This document shows, piece by piece, positions 1-8,595 of a stretch of 64,000 nucleotides of DNA. Positions within the stretch are counted from its first letter, which is position 1. Each line of letters starts with the position of its first letter. The stretch comes from Paraburkholderia fungorum. Lineage in GTDB: Bacteria > Pseudomonadota > Gammaproteobacteria > Burkholderiales > Burkholderiaceae. Where the stretch lies: contig NZ_FNKP01000002.1 in NCBI RefSeq assembly GCF_900099835.1, positions 2,232,001-2,296,000 on the forward strand. The letters are read 5' to 3'. The notes below the pieces were generated by a model, which saw only the letters and a list, made by a program, of their open reading frames with translations, did no database searches and had not been told where the DNA came from. The position numbers and the translations under genes are program-made.

Positions 1-540
1 GCCAAGCTGCTCGAGATCAACGGCACGGGCGCTGCTGCCGTCCTCGAATACGTCAAGCATCTGCGAGAGATCGCTCTCGAAACGATGCACGGCAATCAGA
101 CAAGCCCCGAAAAGATGTCATCGGCGCAGTCCGGTCGCGCGATGGAGCTCATGCAACAAGCGTTGGTGAATCTGGCTGACCGGTTGCGAATCAGCTATGG
201 CGAAGGCGCATTGGGAGAACTACTTTGCATGATTGCGAAGGCCTCGCAACTGTTCAAGCTGACGTTCAAGGACGGTGATCCGGTTGGCAAGATCGATCAC
301 AAGAGCGGCATTACGTTGCGCTGGCCGGCATGGTTCGCGCCGACGATGTCCGACATGATGAATCGCGCCACTACGCTGCATACGCTGTGCAATTCCGCAC
401 TCCTCAGTCGAGAAACCGCGATCAAGATACTGGCGGCCGAGTACGACATCGAAGATGTTAAGGCAGAAAAACTGTTGGCCGATGCCGACATGGCGCTGCG
501 CAACGCTGCTGCTCAGGTGCAGGCAAAGATCAACGAATAA
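1..540 (+). CDS. Phage portal protein, C-terminal part (cut by window edge)
   Basis: The frame is open from base 1 and ends with TAA at 538-540, giving the last 179 residues; the start lies left of the window. The helical tail resembles the C-terminal part of SPP1 gp6-type portal proteins (residues such as SSAQSGRAMELM and the block around WPAWFAP). Portals form the dodecameric ring at one capsid vertex through which DNA passes. Scaffold and major capsid genes directly downstream support this. A hairpin with a T-run follows the stop. The family call is inferred from motifs and position. Confidence 0.72.
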   Translation, partial: AKLLEINGTGAAAVLEYVKHLREIALETMHGNQTSPEKMSSAQSGRAMELMQQALVNLADRLRISYGEGALGELLCMIAKASQLFKLTFKDGDPVGKIDHKSGITLRWPAWFAPTMSDMMNRATTLHTLCNSALLSRETAIKILAAEYDIEDVKAEKLLADADMALRNAAAQVQAKINE

Positions 541-576
541 CCGAATTACCCCGGCTTGATGCCGGATATCAACCAT

Positions 577-599
577 GGCCGCTCGATGCGGCCTTTTTC
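577..599 (+). terminator. Stem-loop with T-run after the portal gene
   Basis: GGCCGC (577-582), loop of 5, GCGGCC (588-593), then TTTTT. It has the form of an intrinsic terminator but sits inside the late gene run, so it may only attenuate or end mRNA 3' ends. Confidence 0.6.
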
Positions 600-614
600 T
601 TTTGTGAGGGCTAG

Positions 615-1235
615 ATGCCTAATCTGCTTCGCCAGTTGATGTTGCAAACCCGCCTGATGTCGCCTGAAGGTGACGATCCAGCCGGCGGCGGTGGAACTCC
701 ACCGGTTGTGGCTCCTGTTCAGGGCAAGGAAGTGTTTTCGCGCGAATACGTGCAGGAGTTGCGGCAGGAAAACGCCAGCTACCGCACGCGCGCCAACGAT
801 GCCGAGAGGAAGGCTCAGGAAGCCGAAACCAAGGCGTTGAAGGCACAGGAAGAAGCTGACGCCAAGGCTGCGAAAGCTGCCAGCGATGCCGACGCCAAGG
901 TCCAGGAAACGCATACAGCGGCCGATCAACGCATCATCCGCGCAGAACTCAAAGCCGAAGCCATCAAGGCTGGCATGGTCGACCTTGACGGTCTGAAACT
1001 CGCCGATCTGTCGGCAGTGAAGATCGACGAAAAAGGCGATGTCGTCGGCGCTGAGGACATGCTGAAGGCGCTGAAAGAAGCGAAGCCGTACCTGTTCAAG
1101 GAAGCAACCAGTTCCAGCAACCCCGGCACTCCGCCCGCAAAAGAAAAACCGAAGCCGTTTGACGCACGCACTGCTACGCCCGAAGAGCGCAAGGCAGAAG
1201 CGAAGCGTCTTGGTATCAGCATCAAAGAGCATTAA
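615..1235 (+). CDS. Phage scaffold / minor structural protein (coiled coil)
   Basis: 206 residues, highly charged. A Gly/Pro-rich start (about 20-38) is followed by a long Ala/Lys/Glu coiled coil (about 45-120) and a Pro/Lys-rich tail. This composition and the place between portal and major capsid genes match phage capsid scaffolding proteins (the GP20-like minor structural group), which template procapsid assembly and leave before DNA packaging. GAGGG lies a few bases before the ATG. No protease domain is visible, so self-cleavage is not suggested. Function rests on position and composition. Confidence 0.68.
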   Translation: MPNLLRQLMLQTRLMSPEGDDPAGGGGTPPVVAPVQGKEVFSREYVQELRQENASYRTRANDAERKAQEAETKALKAQEEADAKAAKAASDADAKVQETHTAADQRIIRAELKAEAIKAGMVDLDGLKLADLSAVKIDEKGDVVGAEDMLKALKEAKPYLFKEATSSSNPGTPPAKEKPKPFDARTATPEERKAEAKRLGISIKEH

Positions 1236-1322
1236 GTCGCGCCAGTAACGGCGCAACCCCGTGAGTCCTGACGACGAGGGGAAAGCAATCAATTCCCTTC
1301 TTTTCATCAGGACTTACACACC

Positions 1323-2681
1323 ATGCCGTTGAATAACCTCCCGACCGCTCTGCAAAGCGCGATTCAGACCGGCTTTCTTGAGCATCAGTTCAAACTGCCG
1401 CTCAAGGCGAAGCTTGGCTTCCGTGACATCGCCGACCGCGAAGCGTTCACCGCGAACATCGGTGAAACGATCACCAAAACCCGTACCGGGCTGCTGCCGG
1501 CCGTTACGACCGCGATGTCGCCGGCTGCCAACAGCGACATCACCAGCGGCCTGACTCCGCAAAACTACTCGATCGAGCAGTACATTTTGTCGATCGCGCA
1601 ATACGCGGCCAACATGCAATTGAACGTGGTGACGCAGCGCGTTGCCATCGCCGACTTCTTCCTGCGCAACGCCTACGCGCTGGGTGAGCAGGCGTTCCGC
1701 TCGGTCGATACGCTGGCCCAGCAGGCCCTGTACAACACTTACCTCGGTGGCAATACCCGCGTCCGCACGACGCTGGGCTCGGCCGGCACGACGATCTCTG
1801 TCGACGACATCCGCGGCTTCCAGACCACGTTCAATAGTGCCGGCCAGATGGTCACGGTGTCGGGTTCGAATCCGGTCAATGTGACTGTCGGTGGCGATGT
1901 CTACTCGCTCACCGGCTTTGCCGCTGACGGCTCGAACGTCTCGACCACGCCGGGTGGCGTCTCTGGCACATTGACGTTCTCCACCAGCGTGACGGTGGCA
2001 GACGGCACCGCAGCGCAGCCGGTCGTGTCGGCCGTTGCTCCGTACGTTCTGCGACCGAGCACGACGTCCGCCAATGTGATGGCCGCCACCACGGCTGCAA
2101 TCTCATCGGCCAACGACATCAACAACGGCAAGTTGACGATGAACATGATCCTGAACGCCAAGGCGACGATGTCGGCCAACGGCGTTCCGGTCAGCAACAG
2201 CTCGGGTATGTACAACCTGTACATCGACCCGATCCAGGCAACGGGCCTGTACAGCGATCCGGCGTTCCAGCAGTTCTTCCGCGGTCAGGTGACGACCGAG
2301 GAATATCGCCGCGGCATCATCGCCGAAATGCTCGGTGTTCGCTTGCAGGAAACGAACCTCAACCCGGTTCAGACGCTGGCCGGTGTGGGCACGGTTCGCC
2401 GCGCACTGCTATGCGGTCAGGGCGCGCTGGTCGAGGGCGAATTCACTGCCGATGCGTACAACGCGGCGATGGAATCCGACGATGGCGACATGATTGCCGT
2501 GGTCGAAGGCATTGCCCACGTGACGCGTGAGCCGCTTGACGCGCTCAAGCAGGTTGTGACGCAGACGTGGTCGTACATCGGCGGCTTCGTTGTGCCGAGC
2601 GACATCACGACCACCGCCGCAACGATCCCGACCGCTTCTTCGTCGGCGTTCAAGCGCGGCATCATGCTCGAATCTCTGTAA
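1323..2681 (+). CDS. Major capsid protein
   Basis: 452 residues. It follows the scaffold gene and precedes head-tail connector genes, the standard place for the major head protein. The N-terminal part (1-160) is helix-rich and the C-terminal part (265-452) is mixed alpha/beta, as in HK97-fold capsid proteins that also carry the P22-like 'encapsulating' type. Residues about 173-245 are Gly/Ser/Thr/Val-rich and look like an inserted beta domain. ATG at 1323 is chosen because the homologous-looking N-terminus (MPLNNLPTAL) begins there. No maturation protease gene is seen nearby. Confidence 0.75.
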   Translation: MPLNNLPTALQSAIQTGFLEHQFKLPLKAKLGFRDIADREAFTANIGETITKTRTGLLPAVTTAMSPAANSDITSGLTPQNYSIEQYILSIAQYAANMQLNVVTQRVAIADFFLRNAYALGEQAFRSVDTLAQQALYNTYLGGNTRVRTTLGSAGTTISVDDIRGFQTTFNSAGQMVTVSGSNPVNVTVGGDVYSLTGFAADGSNVSTTPGGVSGTLTFSTSVTVADGTAAQPVVSAVAPYVLRPSTTSANVMAATTAAISSANDINNGKLTMNMILNAKATMSANGVPVSNSSGMYNLYIDPIQATGLYSDPAFQQFFRGQVTTEEYRRGIIAEMLGVRLQETNLNPVQTLAGVGTVRRALLCGQGALVEGEFTADAYNAAMESDDGDMIAVVEGIAHVTREPLDALKQVVTQTWSYIGGFVVPSDITTTAATIPTASSSAFKRGIMLESL

Positions 2682-2689
2682 TCGAGTCA

Positions 2690-2718
2690 GGGACCGGGAG
2701 TAATCCCGGCTCCTTTTC
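2690..2718 (+). terminator. Short hairpin with T-rich tail after the capsid gene
   Basis: CCGGGA (2694-2699), 4-base loop, TCCCGG (2704-2709), then CTCCTTTTC. The T-run is short, so this is a weak terminator or an mRNA-stabilising hairpin. Confidence 0.4.
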
Positions 2719-2758
2719 AAGCCGCTGTTCGCGCGGCGGCTTCATAAAGGAGATTGAT

Positions 2759-2956
2759 ATGCCAAGACCCAAGCAGGAACCGGTTGTTGCTGAGAGCGGC
2801 GAACCCAAGGCCGAGCGTTTTGTGCTGAAAAAGAATCATGGCCTGCTGCTGCAGGGCCGATCAAGCCAGCACTTTTCCGCCGGCACAGAGTTCGATCCCA
2901 TCAAGGATCGAGAACTCGTCTCTCAGTTGTTTCAATCCGGCGCTATCTTCGAGTAA
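2759..2956 (+). CDS. Small phage structural protein, unknown function
   Basis: 65 residues, beginning MPRPKQEP. The start at 2759 has AAGGAG just upstream; reading further upstream in the same frame runs back over the capsid gene and has no ribosome site. The N-terminal third is charged; the rest (KKNHGLLLQG, AGTEFDPIKD) looks like a small beta fold. In this position phages often carry a head decoration or connector accessory protein, but no family is recognised. Confidence 0.65.
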   Translation: MPRPKQEPVVAESGEPKAERFVLKKNHGLLLQGRSSQHFSAGTEFDPIKDRELVSQLFQSGAIFE

Positions 2957-2959
2957 TTT

Positions 2960-3355
2960 ATGGCCTTCGTCCCCTACACCTTCACAGATGCGCAACTGGT
3001 CGACGTCCGGCGCTTTTGTGGGTATCCGGCGTATGGCGACGGCGCTGTAGTATTCCCGATGCCGTGGATCATGCGCCAATATTTGGCGCTCGAATACCGG
3101 TTGCAACACATCAGCGAGAACGAAGGTGCGGTAGTCGTCAACACGTACCTCACGAACCTGACTACGCTGGAAAATGCGATCCCCGGCACGAGCGCAAACC
3201 TCGATACAGACGTCGCAGCGGTATGGACTCACAACAAAAACGAGTTACGCGACCGCGATGCCCTGTTCGATTCGTGGCGTCGACGTCTTTGCAACTTTCT
3301 GGGCATTCCTCCTGGACCGAATTTCGGCGGATGCTCTAACGCGTTGGTGGTCTGA
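2960..3355 (+). CDS. Head-tail connector-region protein (possible DUF4054-like)
   Basis: 131 residues with the N-terminus YTFTDAQLVDVRRFCGYPAYG, a conserved LENAIPGTSANLDTD block near residue 80 and a C-terminal FLGIPPGPNFGG. I recall this set from small phage proteins lying between capsid and tail genes (DUF4054-type or head-tail adaptors), but cannot verify the family here. The TGA stop overlaps the next gene's ATG (TGATGG), so translation is coupled. Probably a neck/adaptor component. Confidence 0.65.
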   Translation: MAFVPYTFTDAQLVDVRRFCGYPAYGDGAVVFPMPWIMRQYLALEYRLQHISENEGAVVVNTYLTNLTTLENAIPGTSANLDTDVAAVWTHNKNELRDRDALFDSWRRRLCNFLGIPPGPNFGGCSNALVV

Positions 3356-3999
3356 TGGACGCCGCCACCCTCCAGCAAAAGATCTACTCGGGCTATGGCA
3401 AAGCAGCATTGCGTATCGGCCCGGCCTACGATCTTTTCCGCCCGACATCGGCCATATCACCAACAGCGCAGCCGAACCAGATTGCCACTTTGAATGCGAG
3501 CTTCAACTCGCAGGACATGACGTACAGCAAGCCGAATGTGTATGGTAAGCCGCTCTGGTATGCCTTAGTCGACGGAACGCAGACGCAGGTTGGCGACTAC
3601 CTGATTGGCGACGGTCAGACGTTTTTTATCGCCGCCATGCAAACAACGCTGCCGATACTGGCGGTGCAATGCACGAACACGCTGAACATTTTCCGGCCGC
3701 AACAACAGACGGCCGCGGGCGAGAATCCGTATGGCGGAACGGTCGACGAGAACCAGACCGAACTAATGACCGCGTGGCCTGCTTCTGTGCTCCAGGGCAC
3801 CAAGGGAGAAAAGGACGGCGCGGTACTCCCGGGCGACGTGCGATTGCCGTGGTGGGCGATCCTATTACCCGCATGGCCGGGCGTGATCTTACGTAGCGCC
3901 GACATTATTACCGACGACATTAATCGCCGTTTCATCATATCGAGCGCTGAAATTACCGATCTGGGCTGGCGAATCACGGCGATGCAGGCGCAGACATGA
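3355..3999 (+). CDS. Phage neck / head-completion protein, unknown family
   Basis: 214 residues. It overlaps its neighbours at both ends (start shared with the stop of the gene at 2960, end overlapping the gene at 3996), which marks it as part of one translated neck module. Sequence is Gly/Ala/Thr-rich, mostly predicted beta, with no signal peptide or membrane segment. Location between adaptor and tail-end genes suggests a head-closure protein. No family recognised with certainty. Confidence 0.6.
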   Translation: MDAATLQQKIYSGYGKAALRIGPAYDLFRPTSAISPTAQPNQIATLNASFNSQDMTYSKPNVYGKPLWYALVDGTQTQVGDYLIGDGQTFFIAAMQTTLPILAVQCTNTLNIFRPQQQTAAGENPYGGTVDENQTELMTAWPASVLQGTKGEKDGAVLPGDVRLPWWAILLPAWPGVILRSADIITDDINRRFIISSAEITDLGWRITAMQAQT

Positions 4000-4838
4000 G
4001 TGATATTTCCGATGTACTCAACGTCCTGACGACGCAATGCGCCTCGTTTGTGTATCCAAATGGCACCGGTCAACCATCCGTCTGCGGCAAAACCGTTCGC
4101 GTTTATCCCGGCTGGCCAACGTCATCGTCTCTCGATCAGGATCTGCAACTTGGCAACGTCAACGTCAGCATTTTTCCTGCCGGACCCGAAAAGAACGTCA
4201 CGCGCTATCGACCAAAGCAGCAGGTTATGTCGATTGTGGAGGCGACGCTTTCGCTGACCGCTTCGGGCAATGTCGTGACAGTCGGCGGGGCGATGCCATC
4301 GCCATTCACGGCGCACAATCTGGCGCTGCTGGTGAACTCGATGCCGTTCATCTACTCGGCGCAGGCGACTGACACGCTGACGTCGATCGCCACAGGGCTT
4401 GCGACATTACTTGCGGCGGTGTATCCGGGCACCACATCCAGCGGCCCAGTTATCACTTTGCCGCCAAACGTCCTGCCCCTTGTTGCGCGCGTGGGCACAT
4501 CCGGTCTGGTGACAACTGAGTGGGAGCGCCAGCAGCAGCGAGCACAAATAACCGTCTGGGCGCCAGAGCCTACATCCCGCAACCTGGTTTCTGCCGCGAT
4601 CAAACAGGCGTTCTCTCAGATTGCCTTCGTCACGATGCCGGATGGTTATGGTGCGCGCGTGCAAGCTGCGGGCGGCTCGTTTTCAGATTCGCTGGAAAAA
4701 GCAAAAACATACCGTCGAGACCTGTTTTACGAGGTCGAATACGCGACGACCGTCAGCGAGAAGATCGCCACTGTCGTTGCCACGCAAGTCACCTTCGAGA
4801 CGCAAGACGGCGTTCCGATCATCACACGCACTTATTAG
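3996..4838 (+). CDS. Phage tail-terminator / neck region protein
   Basis: 280 residues, start overlapping the previous stop by 4 bases (ATGA). Residues 1-75 include a PGWPTSSSLDQDL block followed by NVSIFPAGPEKNVTRY; residues about 185-250 (WAPEPTSRNLVSAAIKQAF) look like the fold used by tail-terminator proteins that process short 'interval' inputs. The middle third (85-160) is an insert of unknown type. Place before the sheath gene supports a role at the tail's head-proximal end; this is inference. Confidence 0.58.
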   Translation: MSDISDVLNVLTTQCASFVYPNGTGQPSVCGKTVRVYPGWPTSSSLDQDLQLGNVNVSIFPAGPEKNVTRYRPKQQVMSIVEATLSLTASGNVVTVGGAMPSPFTAHNLALLVNSMPFIYSAQATDTLTSIATGLATLLAAVYPGTTSSGPVITLPPNVLPLVARVGTSGLVTTEWERQQQRAQITVWAPEPTSRNLVSAAIKQAFSQIAFVTMPDGYGARVQAAGGSFSDSLEKAKTYRRDLFYEVEYATTVSEKIATVVATQVTFETQDGVPIITRTY

Positions 4839-4846
4839 GAGCCGAC

Positions 4847-5020
4847 ATGGCTGACGAGAAGCAAGCGCCGGTTGTGCCGGCAAATCCTGATTTCTACCTG
4901 GTCGTTGTCCATCCGTTTGGCGATTATCGCCGCGGCGACCCGATCGCCGATGCCAACGAAATCACCTCTGTTCTGGACGGCGACAACAAGCATCACGTCC
5001 ACAAAGTTTTTCCGCAGTAA
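4847..5020 (+). CDS. Small phage protein before tail sheath
   Basis: 57 residues (MADEKQAPVVPANPDF...). AGGAG lies 4-8 bases before the ATG. The protein has the same layout as the small one at 2759: short charged Pro-rich start and a compact C-terminal part (HPFGDYRRGDPI). Such small proteins before sheath genes are common in phages but have no fixed role. An intrinsic-type hairpin follows the gene. Confidence 0.6.
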   Translation: MADEKQAPVVPANPDFYLVVVHPFGDYRRGDPIADANEITSVLDGDNKHHVHKVFPQ

Positions 5021-5042
5021 TCCCCTCTTTCTCGCACTGCAG

Positions 5043-5065
5043 AGTCACCTTCGGGTGGCTTTTTT
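5043..5065 (+). terminator. Intrinsic-type hairpin between small gene and sheath gene
   Basis: AGTCACC, TTCG tetraloop, GGTGGCT, then TTTTTT. The UUCG loop makes it stable. It may separate transcript segments with different dosage. Confidence 0.62.
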
Positions 5066-5084
5066 CATTTCTGGAGCACGCTAA

Positions 5085-7073
5085 ATGCCCATCTATCAGA
5101 GTGGCCAGCTCAATTTGGCCGGCCAGCTTCCGCCTGGCGCATACGTCCAGGTTGTTGCGCCGCCGCCTGTTGTGCAGGGCATTGCGACCAATGGCCTCGG
5201 CCAAGTCGGCGTCGCCTCCTGGGGTCCGGTCAATAGCGCCTATGGCGTTGGTTCCCCGCAGATTGCTGGCCTGTCGCTTGGCCCGGTGACGAACCGCAAA
5301 TACGACCTCGCGACAGCAATGGCCGTTGCGTTCAGTCTCGGCCAAAGCAGCAACGTCGCTGTTCGCGTGACCGATGGCACTGATACTGCGGCCACATCAG
5401 CGCTGAAGGACGGCTCAGCCACGACGGGCGCGACACTCACTGGTTTCTATACCGGTGTTGTCGGCAACACGCTGACCGCCACAATGGCGAACGGCACCAA
5501 GCCGAACACTTTCAAGTGCACGGTCGCGCTTCCCGGCTATCTGTCGGAGATTTACGACAACCTCGGCGTCGGCGTGATTCCCGGCACCACCACTCCCGGC
5601 ACGGGCTATACCTCGGTGCCAGCACTGTCGATCAGCGCTCCCGCAGCCGGCGGCACGCAGGCAATCGCTCAGGCAACCCTCAAGGTGCTGTCGGCGAACA
5701 TCACTGGCAGCGGTGGCACGGGCGGTACCGGTTACGTCACTGGCGACACGATCACGCTCGCTAACGGCGTTGTCCTGACCGCGACTGCTACCTCTGGCGT
5801 CATCACGGCACTGGCTGTCACGAATGCAGGCTCACTCGGCGGCGGAGCTGCTCCGGTCTCGGGTAATGCGCAGATCCAGACGTCTGGTGCTGGCACGGGC
5901 GCAATCATCAACCTCGTGTGGGGTCTGGGTTCGCCGAGCGTGATCGTTCCGGGACTCGGCTACACCACCGCAACGGCTACGCTCACAGGCGGCGGCGCTG
6001 GTACTCCCGGCACGTACACCTTCGGTGTCGGTTGCTGGACGAACCTCGTCAACGCGATCAATCAGGGGCAGTCTGGTGTGCGTGGCGCATCACAACTGGT
6101 GATTGCCACGGTCGGCACGTCGGCTGCGGCTCCGGCACTCGCCACCTACACGTTCTCGGGCGGCACAGACGGCGCTGCTGGCGTAACCGATGCAACGCTG
6201 GTCGGAACGAATTCGACACCTCCCACGGGCATGTACGCGCTGCAGAACGCAGGCGTGCTGACGATGAACCTGATCGACCATTCGACGTCCACCCAGTGGA
6301 ACACGATGGCGCAGTTCGGGATTCTGTACGGCATCTTCGGTGCAGGCCAGGCCCCGGTTGGCACCAACGTTGCCAGCACCGCGTCCTTGCTCGCCTCGGC
6401 CGGCGTCGACAACTACAGCTTCAAGGATCTGGTCGGTGACTGGGTGTACTGGCAGGACACGGTCAATAACGTCCAGCGCCTACTGGGGCCGGCCACCTTC
6501 TGGGCGCCGATGCGCGCGAACCTCGCACCGAATCAGTCGACGCTGAACAAGCCGGTCAACGGAATTATCGGCACGCAGCGATCGACACAGAACCTGCTGT
6601 ATGCGGATTCGGAAGCACTCGCCGCAGTACAAGGCCGTCTTGACTACCTCGCCAATCCGGCGCCGGGCGGAAACTACTTTGCCTTCCAGACGGATATGAA
6701 TTGCTCGACGTACGCCGCGACTAACTCGGAAGCGTACACGTCGATGACGAACTTCCTCGCGCTTACGCTGGCGTCGAATTTCGGCTGGGTTGTCGGCAAT
6801 CCGCAGACGACCGATCTGCGGCAGGAAGTGAACGACGCGATCACCGGCTTCCTGTCGAATCTCTGGCTGAATCTCGGATACATCGGCAATGTTAATGCGC
6901 CGACGCAGATTCCGTTTTCGGTGCAGACGAACGCTGCCAACAACCCAACGGCACAGGTCGCAACCGGCTTGATGCAGACGCTGGTCAAGGTCACGTACTT
7001 GTCGATCGTCCGCGTGTTCGTGATCTCGCTGCAAGGCGGCTCGACCGTGCAGGTCACAGTCAGCAACGCTTAA
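5085..7073 (+). CDS. Contractile tail sheath protein
   Basis: 662 residues. The N-terminus (PPGAYVQVVAPPP, then GLGQVGVASWGPVN) is the usual sheath start, and the C-terminal 250 residues (QRSTQNLLYADSEALAAV, AITGFLSNLWLNLGYIG, VKVTYLSIVRVFVISLQGG) match the sheath C-terminal domain. The protein forms the contractile outer tube around the tail tube. It is longer than most sheaths because of a Gly/Thr-rich beta-repeat insert at about residues 162-312. The tail tube gene follows directly, as in other myoviruses. Confidence 0.85.
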   Translation: MPIYQSGQLNLAGQLPPGAYVQVVAPPPVVQGIATNGLGQVGVASWGPVNSAYGVGSPQIAGLSLGPVTNRKYDLATAMAVAFSLGQSSNVAVRVTDGTDTAATSALKDGSATTGATLTGFYTGVVGNTLTATMANGTKPNTFKCTVALPGYLSEIYDNLGVGVIPGTTTPGTGYTSVPALSISAPAAGGTQAIAQATLKVLSANITGSGGTGGTGYVTGDTITLANGVVLTATATSGVITALAVTNAGSLGGGAAPVSGNAQIQTSGAGTGAIINLVWGLGSPSVIVPGLGYTTATATLTGGGAGTPGTYTFGVGCWTNLVNAINQGQSGVRGASQLVIATVGTSAAAPALATYTFSGGTDGAAGVTDATLVGTNSTPPTGMYALQNAGVLTMNLIDHSTSTQWNTMAQFGILYGIFGAGQAPVGTNVASTASLLASAGVDNYSFKDLVGDWVYWQDTVNNVQRLLGPATFWAPMRANLAPNQSTLNKPVNGIIGTQRSTQNLLYADSEALAAVQGRLDYLANPAPGGNYFAFQTDMNCSTYAATNSEAYTSMTNFLALTLASNFGWVVGNPQTTDLRQEVNDAITGFLSNLWLNLGYIGNVNAPTQIPFSVQTNAANNPTAQVATGLMQTLVKVTYLSIVRVFVISLQGGSTVQVTVSNA

Positions 7074-7079
7074 CCCGTC

Positions 7080-7100
7080 GCCCCGCAAGGGGCTTCTTTC
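7080..7100 (+). terminator. Short GC hairpin after sheath gene
   Basis: GCCCC, GCAA loop, GGGGC, then TTCTTT. The tetraloop is stable but the T-run is broken, so this is either a weak terminator or a processing hairpin between sheath and tube genes. Confidence 0.45.
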
Positions 7101-7115
7101 ATTTAGGAGCGCCGC

Positions 7116-7562
7116 ATGGGTGCTAGTAGTTTCAATATCGGCCGCGACGGGTCGCAGATCACGATCTTCGATTCTGTCGCTGGTCAGGTCACGTTCGGTG
7201 GGATGACCTCATTCGATTCACGCGCTCGCACGAAGGAGTTGGAATCGGAGCAGATCACTGGCAACACGATCTTCCGCAATGTTCCCAATGGGCATGAAGG
7301 AACGTTCGAATTCGACCGGCAGGACTCGAGCATCGAAGCGTACTTCGCCCAGCTCGAAGCCAATTTTTACGCCGGGTTGCCCCCTCCGGTTGCAGTCATT
7401 ACGCAAACCATCCAGGAATTGAGCGGTGGCCTGACCCAGTTTCAGTACACCGGTGTCCAATTGAAACTGGATGACGCTGGGGCATGGAAGGGGTTGGATA
7501 AGGTCAATCCGAAAGTGGGTTGGAAAGCTTCGAAAAAAATTCCGCTGAGTGTGGGCTTCTAA
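7116..7562 (+). CDS. Tail tube protein
   Basis: 148 residues, with AGGAG ahead of the ATG. It follows the sheath gene immediately and has the size and beta-rich pattern of myovirus tube proteins, including the stretch around the segment LQL-type beta strands near 120-135 and a Lys-rich C-terminal end. It would stack as hexameric rings to form the inner DNA conduit. Identification rests on order and size more than on motifs. Confidence 0.72.
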   Translation: MGASSFNIGRDGSQITIFDSVAGQVTFGGMTSFDSRARTKELESEQITGNTIFRNVPNGHEGTFEFDRQDSSIEAYFAQLEANFYAGLPPPVAVITQTIQELSGGLTQFQYTGVQLKLDDAGAWKGLDKVNPKVGWKASKKIPLSVGF

Positions 7563-7565
7563 ACA

Positions 7566-7949
7566 ATGTCAAAAGTTACCATCAAGCCGCACACCGAGGC
7601 ACCCACGCCGACGCAGGAAGTGCTGCGCGCCACGAGTGAGGAGTTTTCAGTAACCGACTCGCTTGGCCGTGTCATCGTTCTGAAGAAGCCCGGCGTTTTA
7701 GCCCAGTTCGATCTGATCGAGGCGCTGGGCGATCTGGCCAAGAACGACGTCTACCGGGTGATGTGCATCCCTGCCATCTACGTGATGTCGATCGATGGCG
7801 CATTTGCCCCGCCGCCGAGCAACAAAACGCAGATGCGTGCCCTCATCGCGCGCCTTGGCGAAGAGGGTTTTGAGGCGATCAACAAGGGAATCAGGGAGCG
7901 TTTCCCGCAGGAAGCAGAAAGCGAAGGAGACGAAGTAGTAAAAAAATAG
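7566..7949 (+). CDS. Tail assembly chaperone, short product (G-like)
   Basis: 127 residues. It lies between tail tube and tape measure, where lambda G/GT-type chaperones are found in nearly all long-tailed phages. The last codons are GTA AAA AAA TAG, a perfect A AAA AAA slippery heptamer (7940-7946) directly before the stop. A second product is expected by -1 frameshift (see 7566-8122). The chaperone binds the tape measure protein before tube polymerisation. Confidence 0.75.
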   Translation: MSKVTIKPHTEAPTPTQEVLRATSEEFSVTDSLGRVIVLKKPGVLAQFDLIEALGDLAKNDVYRVMCIPAIYVMSIDGAFAPPPSNKTQMRALIARLGEEGFEAINKGIRERFPQEAESEGDEVVKK

Positions 7950-8122
7950 TCGGCGCCACACCCATCCGGCAATGCCTATGGCTTGTGAAAAATGGCATTC
8001 CGTTTGATGTGGCGTTTGCTGTGGATGACGCGAAGCGTACCGCCTGGTCGATCATCTTCTCTGAGATGGAGAGTGGAAAGACCTACAACTTTGACTCTCA
8101 TGCCTACGAGGTGCGGCCATGA
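7566..8122 (+). CDS. Tail assembly chaperone, frameshifted long product (GT-like)
   Basis: If ribosomes slip back one base at the A AAA AAA heptamer (7940-7946), reading continues IVGATPIRQCLWLVKNG and on to TGA at 8120-8122, adding 58 residues for a total of 185. The downstream frame has no usable start codon near its beginning; its first in-frame ATG is far inside (about 8065). It ends with a 4-base overlap (ATGA) with the next gene. These three facts together support programmed -1 frameshifting as in lambda G/GT. The efficiency and any stimulatory RNA structure are not known. Confidence 0.72.
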
Positions 8123-8595
8123 GGGAGTTCAGAAGTTTTGGTGCCTTTGCTCAACATCTCGAGATGCTGGCAGTTCGTGGCCCGGAAATCACTCACCTGA
8201 TGGTCGAGGCTGGCGCGGAGGAGATCAAGGAAACTGCGCAAGGCGAGATCGGGTTTTACCAGCATGACATCGCGCCCTTTCCAGACTGGGCGGAATTAAG
8301 CCCGGAATACGAAAAGTCCAAGGTCGCCGCCGGCTTTGAGCCCGATGCGCCACTGTTGCGTACCGGCGAAATGAAGAAAAGCATTGGCATGTCGGTCGAA
8401 GGTCACGAGGCAGTCGTTGGCTCGAACGACAAGGTGCTTGAGTATCACGAATTTGGCACCGACAAGATGCCGCCGCGGCCGGTTCTTGGGCCTGCCGCGC
8501 ACTTCAGCAAGCCGCGCATTTTCTCGATGATGGCAAAAACCACCTTCGCATGGCTGGCCGGCGTCCGGCTAAGAAAAGTTCAGCGCTTGAAATAG
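8119..8595 (+). CDS. Tail completion protein (HK97 gp10 / virion morphogenesis type)
   Basis: 158 residues. The middle holds LLRTGEMKKSI and the C-terminal part YHEFGTDKMPPRPVLGPA, the two hallmark blocks of HK97 gp10-like and phage virion morphogenesis proteins, which cap or complete the tail. The ATG overlaps the stop of the frameshifted chaperone (ATGA). It is oddly placed between chaperone and tape measure, rather than beside the neck genes, but such placements occur. The next gene on the minus strand converges on it with a short overlap. Confidence 0.7.
   Translation: MREFRSFGAFAQHLEMLAVRGPEITHLMVEAGAEEIKETAQGEIGFYQHDIAPFPDWAELSPEYEKSKVAAGFEPDAPLLRTGEMKKSIGMSVEGHEAVVGSNDKVLEYHEFGTDKMPPRPVLGPAAHFSKPRIFSMMAKTTFAWLAGVRLRKVQRLK

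Noticed and set aside
2721..2740. Second hairpin after the capsid gene as terminator
   Set aside because: No T-run follows; it sits directly before a ribosome site.
7992..8267. Separate gene starting at ATG 7992
   Set aside because: It is in a third frame; the frameshift reading gives a better explanation and overlaps the next gene properly.
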